Shown one piece after another: positions 1 through 8,629 of a stretch of DNA of 64,000 nt. Source of the DNA: Mogibacterium sp. (GTDB taxonomy: Bacteria; Bacillota; Clostridia; Peptostreptococcales; Anaerovoracaceae); contig JAFRDH010000016.1 of NCBI GenBank assembly GCA_017403955.1, positions 1 through 64,000 on the forward strand. The letters are read 5' to 3'. The notes below the pieces were generated by a model. It was not told where the DNA came from. It did no database searches and saw nothing but the letters and a program-made list of their open reading frames with translations. Positions within the stretch are counted from its first letter, which is position 1. Every line of letters begins with the position of its first letter. The translations under genes were made by a program, and so were the position numbers.

Positions 1-161
1 CTTTCTGTTGAGGTTTGTTTCGCAGCTACCATTATACAGAAAAAAGGGGGTATTGCTCATTTTTTATGCGGAAATGGCTCAACCTCCTGAAATACAAGTC
101 TTTTGAGATAATTTTAATATAGGTAGTTTGACACTACCTCAAGTAGTCAGGGAGGTTAACT
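1..161. other. Non-coding leader before pheT
   Basis: No convincing gene lies here. Positions 121-139 can fold into a 7-bp hairpin (AGGTAGT with ACTACCT, loop TTGAC) just before the pheT ribosome site (GGGAGG at about 150-155). There is no run of T after the hairpin and no T-box motif (GGGTGGNACCGCG), so I do not call a terminator or riboswitch. A short minus-strand frame opens at about 60 and runs off the left edge, but it has no ribosome site. pheS, which normally precedes pheT, does not end within these bases. Confidence 0.5.
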
Positions 162-2582
162 ATGAATATTTCACTTAAATTCTTACAGAGATACGTTGAT
201 CTGCCAGAGGATCTGACTTATGAGCAGATCGCATACGACCTCACAATGAGAACTGTAGAGGTCGAGAACATCATTAATACAGCTGACAAATTCCATGACA
301 TCGTTGTCGGCGAGATCAAGGAGATCAAACCACATCCAAATGCTGACGCTCTCAAGATCTGCATTGTTGATGTCGGAGAAGATGAACTCAAACAGATCGT
401 ATGCGGAGGATCAAACCTTACAGAAGGTCATAAGGTCTGTGTTTCCAAGCCTGGCGCTGAAGTAGTATGGCACGGTGAAGGCGAACCTGTACTCATTAAA
501 GAATCAAAACTGAGAGGTGAGAAGTCCTACGGTATGATTTGCGGTGCTACAGAAGTATTCCTTGCAGATATTTATCCACCGCAGGACGAGAGAGAGATCG
601 TTGACTTCACTGAACTTGGTGTAGACTGCAAAGTAGGTCAGTGTGTTGCTGAGGTCGCAGGACTTGATGATGTTATTCTCGAAGTAGATAACAAGTCACT
701 ATCCAACAGACCTGACCTCTGGGGACATCTCGGAGTTGCAAGAGAGCTCGCTGCAATTTATAAGGTTCCTCTTAAGGATTATCCGACAGAGCTTCCTAAA
801 GGACTCCCTGAATATCCTGTAGAGATACTCGAACCTGAAAGATGTCCGAGATTCACAGCAACTATCATTGATAACATCTATGTCAAGGATTCTCCTGCAT
901 GGATGAAGACTCTCATCACCAACGGAGGAATGAGACCTATCAATGCGATAGTAGATATTACTAACTTTGTACTTATGGCTGTCGGACAGCCTCAGCATGC
1001 TTATGACAGCACACATGTAGAAGGCGGCAAAGTCGTTGTAAGACTTGCAAAAGAAGGCGAAAAACTCGTTCTTCTTGATGAAAAGGATCTCGACCTTACT
1101 CCGGATCATCTTGTTATCTGCGATACAGTAGAACCTATGAACCTCGCAGGTATCAAGGGTGGTAAGAAAGATTCCGTTCTTGATACAACGACCTCGATCG
1201 TTCTCGAGGCAGCTGTATTCACAGCGCCGGGGATCCGCAGGACCACAAGTTATTTCAACGAAAAGACTGATGCAGCTCTCAGATATGAGAAGGGCATCGA
1301 TACTCAGAGAGCAGACCTTGGTGTAGCACTTGCTCTTGAGCTTTTCAAAGAGATTTATCCTGAATGCGAGATCAAGGCATTTACAGACTGCTATCCTGTC
1401 AAGACCGAGAATGCCGTTATCGATATCACGCAGGCATTCCTTGACGAAAGACTCGGTGAGGTTCTCGAGCAGTCAGAGATAGAAGATATTCTTGTAAGGC
1501 TCGGATATGAAGTCACTTTCGAGGACGGAACTTATCACTGCATCGCACCTACATGGAGATCGACAGGTGATGTTTCGATCCATGATGATATCCTCGGAGA
1601 TATCGCAAGACTCATCGGCTATGAATACTTCAAGAAACAACCTCTTACAATAAGCTTCAACAGTTCGATCAACCAGGTCAAAACAGATCTTGCAAGAAAG
1701 CTCAGAGAATATCTTGCTTTCAGATGCGGATTCAATGAAATTTTCACTTATCCATGGATCGATGAGAAGTTTATCAAAGCCGCAAAGATCGACACAGAAC
1801 AGTCGATCAAGCTTGCGACTCCGCCTGCTCCGGAACTCGGATATCTGAGATCTTCACTTATCCCGGGAATTCTCGGTGCAATCGACAAGAACGAAAGATA
1901 CTTTGACAGTTTCAAGATATTCGAAGCTGCTCAGGTTTTCGAAAGGGGAGAGTATCATCCTTCAACAGAAGAGGAAACGCTTCCGGTCCACAAGAACCTG
2001 CTTTCCGGCGCTGCTGTAGGCAAGAACGCACCTGAGCTGTTCTATATCGTCAAGGGTGTTATTGAGGGTATTTCCGGATATTGCCACTGTGAACCTCTTA
2101 CGTTCAAGCAGAAAGAAAAGCCATCCTGGTCTGATGAGAAGGTATGGCTCAACGTTATGAGCGGTAAAACTATCGTAGGTTCGATCGGCCTTATCTCTGT
2201 GCAGACACTTTCAGAATCAGGCATCAAGAACGTAATGGCTGCAGCTTTCGAACTTGATACATTCAAGCTGGCACCATATCCTTCAAGGACGAATGAATTC
2301 AAGTCGCTGCCGCAGTATCCTCTTGTACAGCAGGATCTTTCACTTCTTGTTGACGAGTCTGTTACATGGGAGCAGATCAAAGAGTCGATCAAGTACATGG
2401 TCAAGGAACTCAAGTTTGTCGAAGAATATCGCGGCAAGCAGATCCCTGCAGGCAAGAAGTCAGTTATGCTTACACTCAAGATCGGTAATGATGATTCAAC
2501 GATGACATCCAAACAGATCGAGAAGAAAATGAACGGAATAATCAAGGTTCTCAGCAATAAGTGCAAAGCGGAACTCAGGTAG
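162..2582 (+). CDS. pheT: Phenylalanine--tRNA ligase beta subunit
   Basis: This is the beta chain of the alpha2-beta2 enzyme that charges tRNA-Phe with phenylalanine in the cytoplasm. The 806 residues match the usual bacterial length of about 800. In order, they contain an EMAP/OB-type tRNA-binding domain (about 40-150), the B3/B4 editing region (about 210-380), a B5 domain (about 410-480), a catalytic-like core and a C-terminal FDX-ACB anticodon-binding domain (about 710-806). The ATG follows GGGAGG at good spacing. The alpha subunit pheS is not visible and must lie left of the window or elsewhere. The DUF975 gene follows 5 bases downstream and is probably cotranscribed. Confidence 0.97.
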   Translation: MNISLKFLQRYVDLPEDLTYEQIAYDLTMRTVEVENIINTADKFHDIVVGEIKEIKPHPNADALKICIVDVGEDELKQIVCGGSNLTEGHKVCVSKPGAEVVWHGEGEPVLIKESKLRGEKSYGMICGATEVFLADIYPPQDEREIVDFTELGVDCKVGQCVAEVAGLDDVILEVDNKSLSNRPDLWGHLGVARELAAIYKVPLKDYPTELPKGLPEYPVEILEPERCPRFTATIIDNIYVKDSPAWMKTLITNGGMRPINAIVDITNFVLMAVGQPQHAYDSTHVEGGKVVVRLAKEGEKLVLLDEKDLDLTPDHLVICDTVEPMNLAGIKGGKKDSVLDTTTSIVLEAAVFTAPGIRRTTSYFNEKTDAALRYEKGIDTQRADLGVALALELFKEIYPECEIKAFTDCYPVKTENAVIDITQAFLDERLGEVLEQSEIEDILVRLGYEVTFEDGTYHCIAPTWRSTGDVSIHDDILGDIARLIGYEYFKKQPLTISFNSSINQVKTDLARKLREYLAFRCGFNEIFTYPWIDEKFIKAAKIDTEQSIKLATPPAPELGYLRSSLIPGILGAIDKNERYFDSFKIFEAAQVFERGEYHPSTEEETLPVHKNLLSGAAVGKNAPELFYIVKGVIEGISGYCHCEPLTFKQKEKPSWSDEKVWLNVMSGKTIVGSIGLISVQTLSESGIKNVMAAAFELDTFKLAPYPSRTNEFKSLPQYPLVQQDLSLLVDESVTWEQIKESIKYMVKELKFVEEYRGKQIPAGKKSVMLTLKIGNDDSTMTSKQIEKKMNGIIKVLSNKCKAELR

Positions 2583-2587
2583 CATAA

Positions 2588-3415
2588 ATGCAGGACAAAT
2601 TACAGACATATTACATTGTTAAAGAACATCCGATGAGGATCATAACGAAATGCAAACGCCATTCTAAGGGAACTCTGATGAGTTTCCTTATTGGCGTCTG
2701 TATTATTTATGTAATGCTCAATTGGATACCTGAACTTCTCAGTCTTGTTTTTCCTGTATCGAATGTAGATATTCTCAGCAGAATGGATGGGGTAGATGTG
2801 CAGCTTCTTAACCGATTGCCGAGAATGTCGTTAGTTGCATACTTTTACGCGCTGTTCTTCAGCGGTGTTTTCAGGCTAGGGGAGGCTTTGTACACACTTA
2901 CATATATCAGGAATAAGAAAGTAGAATACAGAGCGATCACCGAAGCTATGGGATTATATCTCAAGTGTTTCGGAGTATTCCTTCTTGAGGTGATCATCAT
3001 TGCATTCTGGTCATTCTTTCTCATTATTCCGGGCATAATAGCTTCTATCAATTTCTCGCAGGCATTCTATATTCTGGCTGACGATCCTTCCAAAGGCGTC
3101 ACGCAAGTCCTCGCTGAAAGCAAGATGATGATGGTCGGCAACAGAATGTCATATGTAAGACTCATTCTGTATTATCTGCCTTATATTATGCTTGCTTATG
3201 TTCCGTCGTTTATACTGGCGGATATCTCGTTGAGTATGTCTCTTACGGGACTTCCGCTTACGATTATCGGAATGCTGGCTGAGATACCTGTATTTGCTGC
3301 AAATGGGTATATGTGTCTCGGAAGGGCAGTGTTCTATGAGCTGATGATCAATGAAGGTTTTGCATATTTCAAATACGCAGGACAGGATGCATTCAGAGAA
3401 CTGGAACACAGATAA
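2588..3415 (+). CDS. DUF975 family integral membrane protein
   Basis: This is a polytopic membrane protein of 275 residues. It has hydrophobic segments near residues 30-50, 85-105, 130-155, 195-225 and 230-255. The stretch IIPGIIASINFSQAFYILAD followed by an SKMMM-type motif is typical of DUF975 proteins of Gram-positive bacteria, whose function is not established. It follows pheT by 5 bases and ends just before a bidirectional terminator, so it closes that transcription unit. The link to pheT looks positional rather than functional. The family assignment is fairly sure; no role is claimed. Confidence 0.85.
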   Translation: MQDKLQTYYIVKEHPMRIITKCKRHSKGTLMSFLIGVCIIYVMLNWIPELLSLVFPVSNVDILSRMDGVDVQLLNRLPRMSLVAYFYALFFSGVFRLGEALYTLTYIRNKKVEYRAITEAMGLYLKCFGVFLLEVIIIAFWSFFLIIPGIIASINFSQAFYILADDPSKGVTQVLAESKMMMVGNRMSYVRLILYYLPYIMLAYVPSFILADISLSMSLTGLPLTIIGMLAEIPVFAANGYMCLGRAVFYELMINEGFAYFKYAGQDAFRELEHR

Positions 3416-3426
3416 AAGATCAAATG

Positions 3427-3468
3427 AAAAAGCAATAGTCAGCTTTTCAAAGTGGCTATTGCTTTTTT
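3427..3468. terminator. Bidirectional rho-independent terminator
   Basis: Positions 3427-3441 and 3453-3467 form a 15-bp stem (AAAAAGCAATAGTCA with TGGCTATTGCTTTTT, one G-T pair) around an 11-base loop. Runs of A on the left and T on the right serve as U-tracts for both directions. It lies between the convergent DUF975 gene and rluA and includes the last bases of rluA. Confidence 0.9.
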
Positions 3469-4344
3469 GATGTCTTCAGGTAAGTCTGCTTCAAATGTCA
3501 GACGTTCTCTTGTTACAGGATGCGTGAATTCGATATGGTAAGCATGAAGCGCCTGCCTTTCGATCAGGTCAAGACTGCCTCCATAGAGCTCATCTCCCGC
3601 AATGATATGCCCTATGTGGGAGAGATGCACTCTGATCTGATGTGTCCGTCCTGTATGAAGAGTGACTTCAACGAGAGTGTGAGGCCCGTATTCTGCACTT
3701 TCAAATCTTTCAAGAACCTTGACTTCGGAAATAGCATTTTTGCCGCCTTCATACATGACTTCTCTTCGAATAGATATCTGATCCGGTCGTCCTACAGGTT
3801 TATCTATGACAAAATGATCTTTCTCAACCGTTCCCTGCACCAGAGCGATGTATTTCTTGAGAACTGTGCTTTTTCTCATCTGATCTGCAAGATCGTTCTG
3901 CGCATTTGCGTTCTTTGCAACAATAATTATTCCCGTCGTGTCCATATCGATTCGATTCGCGAATCTTACTTTGAACGACTGCCCGGTATCTGCCATATAT
4001 TTCATTACACCATTTGCAATGGTATGAACCGGATGACCTTTTGTAGGATGGACTATTATTCCCGGCTGTTTATTGATCAGTATCAGGTCGTCATCCTCAT
4101 AGATGATATCAAGTGGTATGTCTTCAGGAGGGAAGTCGCTTGTTTCTTCCGGAAGACGAACACCAATAATATCACCGACATCAGGTCTTACATAACCCGG
4201 TGCCGGTGATCCGTTCAGATCAACGAGAGACTGGTATTTCATTTTGGTCCTGAATCTCGAAGAAAATTTATAATTAAGTCTTAGTATCTGATTGATTGTA
4301 AGTCCAACTTCTTCTTGTGTAACAGTGTGTTCGTATTTTGCCAT
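3439..4344 (-). CDS. RluA family pseudouridine synthase
   Basis: It converts uridine to pseudouridine in rRNA or tRNA; the exact target site cannot be told from sequence. The 301 residues contain an N-terminal S4-like RNA-binding domain (about 10-65) and the RluA catalytic domain. The catalytic aspartate is Asp133 in NRIDMDTTG. Most relatives have HRLD at this place, so Asn-Arg-Ile-Asp is a mild variant with the key Arg and Asp kept. The ATG lies 4 bases after the nadK stop, with no clear ribosome site, so it is probably translated by coupling. It is the last gene of the minus-strand pepF-nadK-rluA unit and resembles B. subtilis RluD-like YjbO/YlyB proteins. Confidence 0.93.
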   Translation of the reverse strand: MAKYEHTVTQEEVGLTINQILRLNYKFSSRFRTKMKYQSLVDLNGSPAPGYVRPDVGDIIGVRLPEETSDFPPEDIPLDIIYEDDDLILINKQPGIIVHPTKGHPVHTIANGVMKYMADTGQSFKVRFANRIDMDTTGIIIVAKNANAQNDLADQMRKSTVLKKYIALVQGTVEKDHFVIDKPVGRPDQISIRREVMYEGGKNAISEVKVLERFESAEYGPHTLVEVTLHTGRTHQIRVHLSHIGHIIAGDELYGGSLDLIERQALHAYHIEFTHPVTRERLTFEADLPEDIKKAIATLKS

Positions 4345-4348
4345 TTTG

Positions 4349-5155
4349 TTAAAGTAGTTTAGTGCTCAGTTTCTTCCAGTAGTCATATGATTCATGTCTG
4401 ATAAGGTGGATCTCCTTATCTGTGGATTGAGTGATCTCGACATGCTGGACATTTGTGAATTCGTGTGTTCTTCCGTCAAAAGACAGGATAATTCCGCCTC
4501 CCGTACTTCTGCCGGTTCCTTTGATCATGATCGTTTCTGAAGCAGGGAGCAGGATACTTGAGTGAAAGCATCTGTACGCATTCGTATTCATCGGTGCGAC
4601 CGGCGTCAGCTGAAGTACATCGAGATCCGGTGATACAAGTGAGCCATCAAGAGAATAGTTGTAAGCTGTCGATCCTACCGGAGTAGAGATCAGTATGCCG
4701 TCACCGGAGAATGTCTGGATCATGGTATCATCGATGGAAACATCAAATTGGGACACATGAGAGAAGTGTCCTCTGACGAGAATCTCATTAAGACCGACAC
4801 GATAGAATTCATTTTTGTTCGTTATGATCTTAGCCTGTACAGGTTTGATTTTCTGGATTTTGATCCTACCGTTTTCTATATCATCGATCGTTTCATCCAG
4901 ATTATTAGGAGATGCCTCCTGAAAAAATCCAAGATGACCGGTATTGATACCTATGATCGGCGTAGAAGGGAATCTGCACTTATGGACAAAACTCAGAAAT
5001 GTTCCATCTCCGCCTATACATGCAAGCAAATCGGCATCTTCTCTGTATTCTTTGAGGATAATATAGCCCCTCGCTTTGAGTACGCCGATGAGTTCTTCAC
5101 ATGTTGATATGGAATTATCTTTGTTGTTTCTGAATATGTATACTGTTTTCGACAT
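4349..5155 (-). CDS. nadK: NAD kinase
   Basis: It phosphorylates NAD to NADP using ATP or polyphosphate, in the cytoplasm. The 268-residue product has the GGDGT nucleotide-binding motif (residues 48-52), a GLNE motif (the family's NE pair) and the glycine-rich GDGILISTPVGSTAYNYSL block that binds NAD. I place the start at 5155 because AGGAG lies 7-8 bases before this ATG. An upstream in-frame ATG at 5203 would add 16 residues inside pepF and lacks a ribosome site. It lies 16 bases after the pepF stop and directly before rluA. The pairing of NAD kinase with an RluA-type synthase also occurs in other Firmicutes. Confidence 0.95.
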   Translation of the reverse strand: MSKTVYIFRNNKDNSISTCEELIGVLKARGYIILKEYREDADLLACIGGDGTFLSFVHKCRFPSTPIIGINTGHLGFFQEASPNNLDETIDDIENGRIKIQKIKPVQAKIITNKNEFYRVGLNEILVRGHFSHVSQFDVSIDDTMIQTFSGDGILISTPVGSTAYNYSLDGSLVSPDLDVLQLTPVAPMNTNAYRCFHSSILLPASETIMIKGTGRSTGGGIILSFDGRTHEFTNVQHVEITQSTDKEIHLIRHESYDYWKKLSTKLL

Positions 5156-5171
5156 TGAATATCTCCTGTTA

Positions 5172-7001
5172 TCAGTCCTTACGAGTACCCCTATCCAATT
5201 CATCTACAAGCATATCAAAAATATCAAGCGCTGTCATTACCGGTTCTTCTGTACTCATATCAGCACCGGCAATTTTAAGCAGATCAATAGGGTATCCGGA
5301 TGAACCTGAACACAGGAATGCTTTGTAACCTGCAAGCGCATCCGTTGTACCGCTTCCGTTCTTATATTCGTTCAGGATCCTGCGTGCGATAGCGTTGGCG
5401 GCAGAAAAACCTGTCGCATATTGATAAACATAATACGGCCTGTAGAAGTGAGGGATCCTTGACCATTCATATCTGATCAGATCATCTTTTTCCATGAATT
5501 CGCCATAATAGTCATCATTCAGTTCCTGATACTTCGCACAAAGGTTATCGGCTGTAAGGGTCCCGCCTGATTCAGAATATTCATGTGCATATTTCTCGAA
5601 TTCTGCAAACATCGTCTGCCTGAACAAAGTCCCTTTGAATTGATCAATATAGAAGTTGATCAGATATGTTCTGAGATCATCGTCATCACAATTGTCGAGA
5701 AGGTAGTTGATGAGCAGCACTTCATTGACTGTACTTGCTACTTCGGCAGTGAATATAGAATGCCCACCGTAAATATACGGCTGATTTGCACGCGTATAAT
5801 ACGAATGCATGGAATGCCCGCTCTCGTGGATCAACGTAAACACATCTCTGAGTCTTCCGCTGAAATTCATAAGAATATACGGCTTGCTGTCATATGACCC
5901 GAAGCTGTATGCGCCGGAAGTTTTGCCTTTATTCTCATATACATCGACCCATCTTTCGTTGAGAAGACCGTTTCTGAGGATGCTGACATAATCTTCTCCC
6001 AGAGGGGCTAAGGCTTTCAATACAAGATCGATCGCCTCTTCAAATGTATAGTGCACATCAACAGAATCTATGATGCGGTTATAAACATCAAACATAGATA
6101 TTTTGTCCATGCCGAGAAGACGGGCTCTGATACCGACATATTTGTGGAACGCCGGAAGGTGAGAACGTACTGCTTTGATAAGATTGCTGTAGATAACCTC
6201 CGGAATATTATCAGGATGAAGACGCGCCTGCATGCAGGAATCATATTTGCGAAGTGAAGCAGTCAGTGTATCTTTGCGAACTGAATTATTATACAGTGCT
6301 GCTATAGTGTTGATATGCGACTGATATCCGTTGAAGAGCTTCGTGAAAGCCTGTTTCCTGACATCTCTGACAGGAGATTCCATCATGGAAATATACGAAG
6401 ACACTGTGAGTGGAACTTCCTCACCGTTTGCATTTGTGATTGTTCCGAAGTCAAGATCAACATTATTGAGAACGGTGAAAATATCACCAGAAGATCCAAG
6501 TACATCACCAAGCGAAGCGAGAATGAATTCTTCTGAATCACTGAGTGTATGTTCGCGCTCCGACAAAAGCACTTTCAGGTAGTGGGAGTATACGCCAAGT
6601 GCCGGATCTTCGTCCATGAATTGTTTGATCAGCTCAGGATCTTCGCTGAGGATCTCAGGATCAAGAAAAGAGAGTGCTGCAGCGATCTTAGTATATGCAG
6701 ACATCGCTTTTCCGCAATTCTCTACGGATGCTGCACAGGAATTGTCTTCATCACGCTTCATTCTTGAGTAAGAGTATGCTTTCTCTATAAGCCGTAGGGC
6801 AGAGAAACATGTATCAAGTGCCTCACGCAGAGTTTCCGATGACTTAGTAACAGATCCCTGCATTGAAGCAAGCTTCTCCGCGAGCTCGAGACTCTGTCTT
6901 ATATCTTCCTCGAACAATTTTTGCTCAGGATACATTTCGTCAAGTGACCATTTATATGAAGCAGGAATATCTTCTCTGGTTTTAAATTTTGCGGTATTCA
7001 T
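5172..7001 (-). CDS. pepF: Oligoendopeptidase F (M3 family)
   Basis: This is a zinc metallopeptidase that degrades oligopeptides of about 7-17 residues in the cytoplasm. The 609-residue length is normal for PepF. It has the N-terminal oligopeptidase-F domain (about 115-185) and the M3 catalytic domain with the zinc motif HESGH at residues 392-396 and the third ligand Glu420 in TAEVAST. It is the first gene of the minus-strand operon pepF-nadK-rluA and is divergent from the gene at 7100, with a 98-base shared upstream region. No signal peptide is seen. Confidence 0.95.
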   Translation of the reverse strand: MNTAKFKTREDIPASYKWSLDEMYPEQKLFEEDIRQSLELAEKLASMQGSVTKSSETLREALDTCFSALRLIEKAYSYSRMKRDEDNSCAASVENCGKAMSAYTKIAAALSFLDPEILSEDPELIKQFMDEDPALGVYSHYLKVLLSEREHTLSDSEEFILASLGDVLGSSGDIFTVLNNVDLDFGTITNANGEEVPLTVSSYISMMESPVRDVRKQAFTKLFNGYQSHINTIAALYNNSVRKDTLTASLRKYDSCMQARLHPDNIPEVIYSNLIKAVRSHLPAFHKYVGIRARLLGMDKISMFDVYNRIIDSVDVHYTFEEAIDLVLKALAPLGEDYVSILRNGLLNERWVDVYENKGKTSGAYSFGSYDSKPYILMNFSGRLRDVFTLIHESGHSMHSYYTRANQPYIYGGHSIFTAEVASTVNEVLLINYLLDNCDDDDLRTYLINFYIDQFKGTLFRQTMFAEFEKYAHEYSESGGTLTADNLCAKYQELNDDYYGEFMEKDDLIRYEWSRIPHFYRPYYVYQYATGFSAANAIARRILNEYKNGSGTTDALAGYKAFLCSGSSGYPIDLLKIAGADMSTEEPVMTALDIFDMLVDELDRGTRKD

Positions 7002-7099
7002 TTTGATTACTCCATGTGTTATAATATTCTGTCAGAGTTTACGGACTATCTGATATAAACTGTCAGTAATTATAGCACGGGAAGGGTGTTTTTTGAATA

Positions 7100-7618
7100 A
7101 TGGATAAAACCGAGTTTTACAACAAACTTGACATAGAAACAATCGAAGAATTCAAGTTTTACGAAAATCTTTCTGCTTTGCTCGAAGAAGAAGACTTCAT
7201 CGAAGAGAATCTGATCAAAGATCTTCTCCGCGAAGTCGACAAATCCGTTCTTGCGGAGCATATGGATTCTTTTTATGAGAGTTTTCTCAAGAATATCCCC
7301 GATTCAGAATCAGATCTGTATATTTTGGTAGAATCAATACAGCGAATGATGTCCGGACTTATTTCAGACAAAATGACGCTCGAGGATATCAACGCACTTG
7401 CCGAAGAAATAATGCGATTCCGTAAATGGTACGTTCTGGACAGAAATGTCTTTGACAAAAAGACCGGCAATGAGGTCAGTGTCAAAGAAGCAAGATACGA
7501 GATCCTGATCGCTGATTTTCTCGGAAATACAGTAGATTATGACTTCCGTACAGCTCTTGACTACGATGTTGACGGATATGATGTAAGGATCACAGATATT
7601 ATCGGGGTAGACAACTGA
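7100..7618 (+). CDS. Acidic hypothetical protein, 172 aa
   Basis: I do not recognise this protein. It is acidic, predicted mostly helical in the N-terminal two-thirds, with no signal peptide, membrane segment or metal motif. The C-terminal 40 residues look more beta-rich and end in a TDYDV/DGYDVR-like tract. The ATG follows GGGAAGGGTG at about 11 bases. It is the first gene of the run leading to dgt (7 bases downstream), dnaG and rpoD, so it is probably cotranscribed with them. A role in nucleotide or replication control is only a guess from position. Confidence 0.8.
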   Translation: MDKTEFYNKLDIETIEEFKFYENLSALLEEEDFIEENLIKDLLREVDKSVLAEHMDSFYESFLKNIPDSESDLYILVESIQRMMSGLISDKMTLEDINALAEEIMRFRKWYVLDRNVFDKKTGNEVSVKEARYEILIADFLGNTVDYDFRTALDYDVDGYDVRITDIIGVDN

Positions 7619-7625
7619 TCGATCA

Positions 7626-8621
7626 ATGAATACACGCAGGGATATTGAGGATAGAGAATACAGGATATTATCACCGCTGGCAGCCAAGGCCGCTGAGTCT
7701 AAAGGCAGAGTGTACGAGGAAGAACAATGCGAATTCCGCACCGACTATCAGAGAGACCGGGACCGCATAGTCCATTCCAAGGCATTCAGACGTCTTATCC
7801 ACAAGACTCAGGTTTTTCTTGCACCGGAAGATGACCATTACAGAACAAGACTGACACATACTCTAGAAGTTGCTCAGGTCTCAAGAACTGTTGCACGAAT
7901 GCTCATGTATAACGAAGATCTGACAGAAGCTATAGCGCTCGGTCATGATCTTGGTCATACACCATTCGGGCATTACGGCGAAAGCGTGCTGAACAAAATC
8001 CATCCCGGCGGCTTTGCGCATAATGAGCAGAGCCTCAGGACCGTTGATCTTATCGAAGAGACCTCAAGAAGGCGCGGACTGAATCTGACATACGAAGTCA
8101 GAGACGGCATACTCAATCACAGAGGCAGCGGCGTACCTTTCACGCTGGAAGGACAGATCGTCAAGATCTGCGACCGGATCGCTTATATCAATCATGATAT
8201 CGATGATGCGATCAGAGGCGGTATCATCTGCATTGATGACCTTCCGAGTGACGCTATTGCGATTCTGGGAAGAGCACACAGCGACAGGATCAACAACCTA
8301 ATAGTCGACCTTTGCCGCAGCAGTGAAGGTAAGACTGCCATTTCACAATCACCTGAATTCAAAGAAGCTCTTTCTTCGCTCAGGGCATTCATGTTCCGCA
8401 ATGTATACGGATCGCATAAGGTCCAGGAAGTAGCTGATGCTGATCAGGTCGAGGCAGTCATAACATATCTCTATAATTATTTCCTGGCGCATCCTGAAGA
8501 AGTTCCGGGAATATACAAAAGAATAGAATCGGAAGAGGGTATCAATGTTGCTGTCAAAGACTGGATCTCAGGAATGACAGACAGGTATGCACTCAATCTG
8601 TACAACAAACTGATAGGATAA
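7626..8621 (+). CDS. dgt: dGTP triphosphohydrolase-like protein (HD domain)
   Basis: This belongs to the HD-superfamily dNTP triphosphohydrolases, which split dNTPs into deoxynucleoside and triphosphate. The 331 residues fit the shorter Dgt-like type found next to dnaG in Firmicutes. Visible motifs are the substrate-side RDRDRIVHSKAFRRL block (about 43-60), the first His in RLTHTLEVAQ, and the HD pair in LGHDLGHTPFGH. It sits 8 bases before dnaG in the dgt-dnaG-rpoD order conserved in Clostridia. Substrate preference cannot be told from sequence. Confidence 0.94.
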   Translation: MNTRRDIEDREYRILSPLAAKAAESKGRVYEEEQCEFRTDYQRDRDRIVHSKAFRRLIHKTQVFLAPEDDHYRTRLTHTLEVAQVSRTVARMLMYNEDLTEAIALGHDLGHTPFGHYGESVLNKIHPGGFAHNEQSLRTVDLIEETSRRRGLNLTYEVRDGILNHRGSGVPFTLEGQIVKICDRIAYINHDIDDAIRGGIICIDDLPSDAIAILGRAHSDRINNLIVDLCRSSEGKTAISQSPEFKEALSSLRAFMFRNVYGSHKVQEVADADQVEAVITYLYNYFLAHPEEVPGIYKRIESEEGINVAVKDWISGMTDRYALNLYNKLIG

Positions 8622-8629
8622 TGAATTAA

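Noticed and set aside
121..139. Hairpin with a TTGACA before pheT as a promoter or attenuator
   Set aside because: There is no -10 at the right distance, no T-run and no T-box core, so it stays an unassigned hairpin.
2042..2566. Minus-strand open frame of 174 codons
   Set aside because: It lies wholly inside pheT on the other strand; the pheT frame matches a known family from end to end and this one matches nothing.
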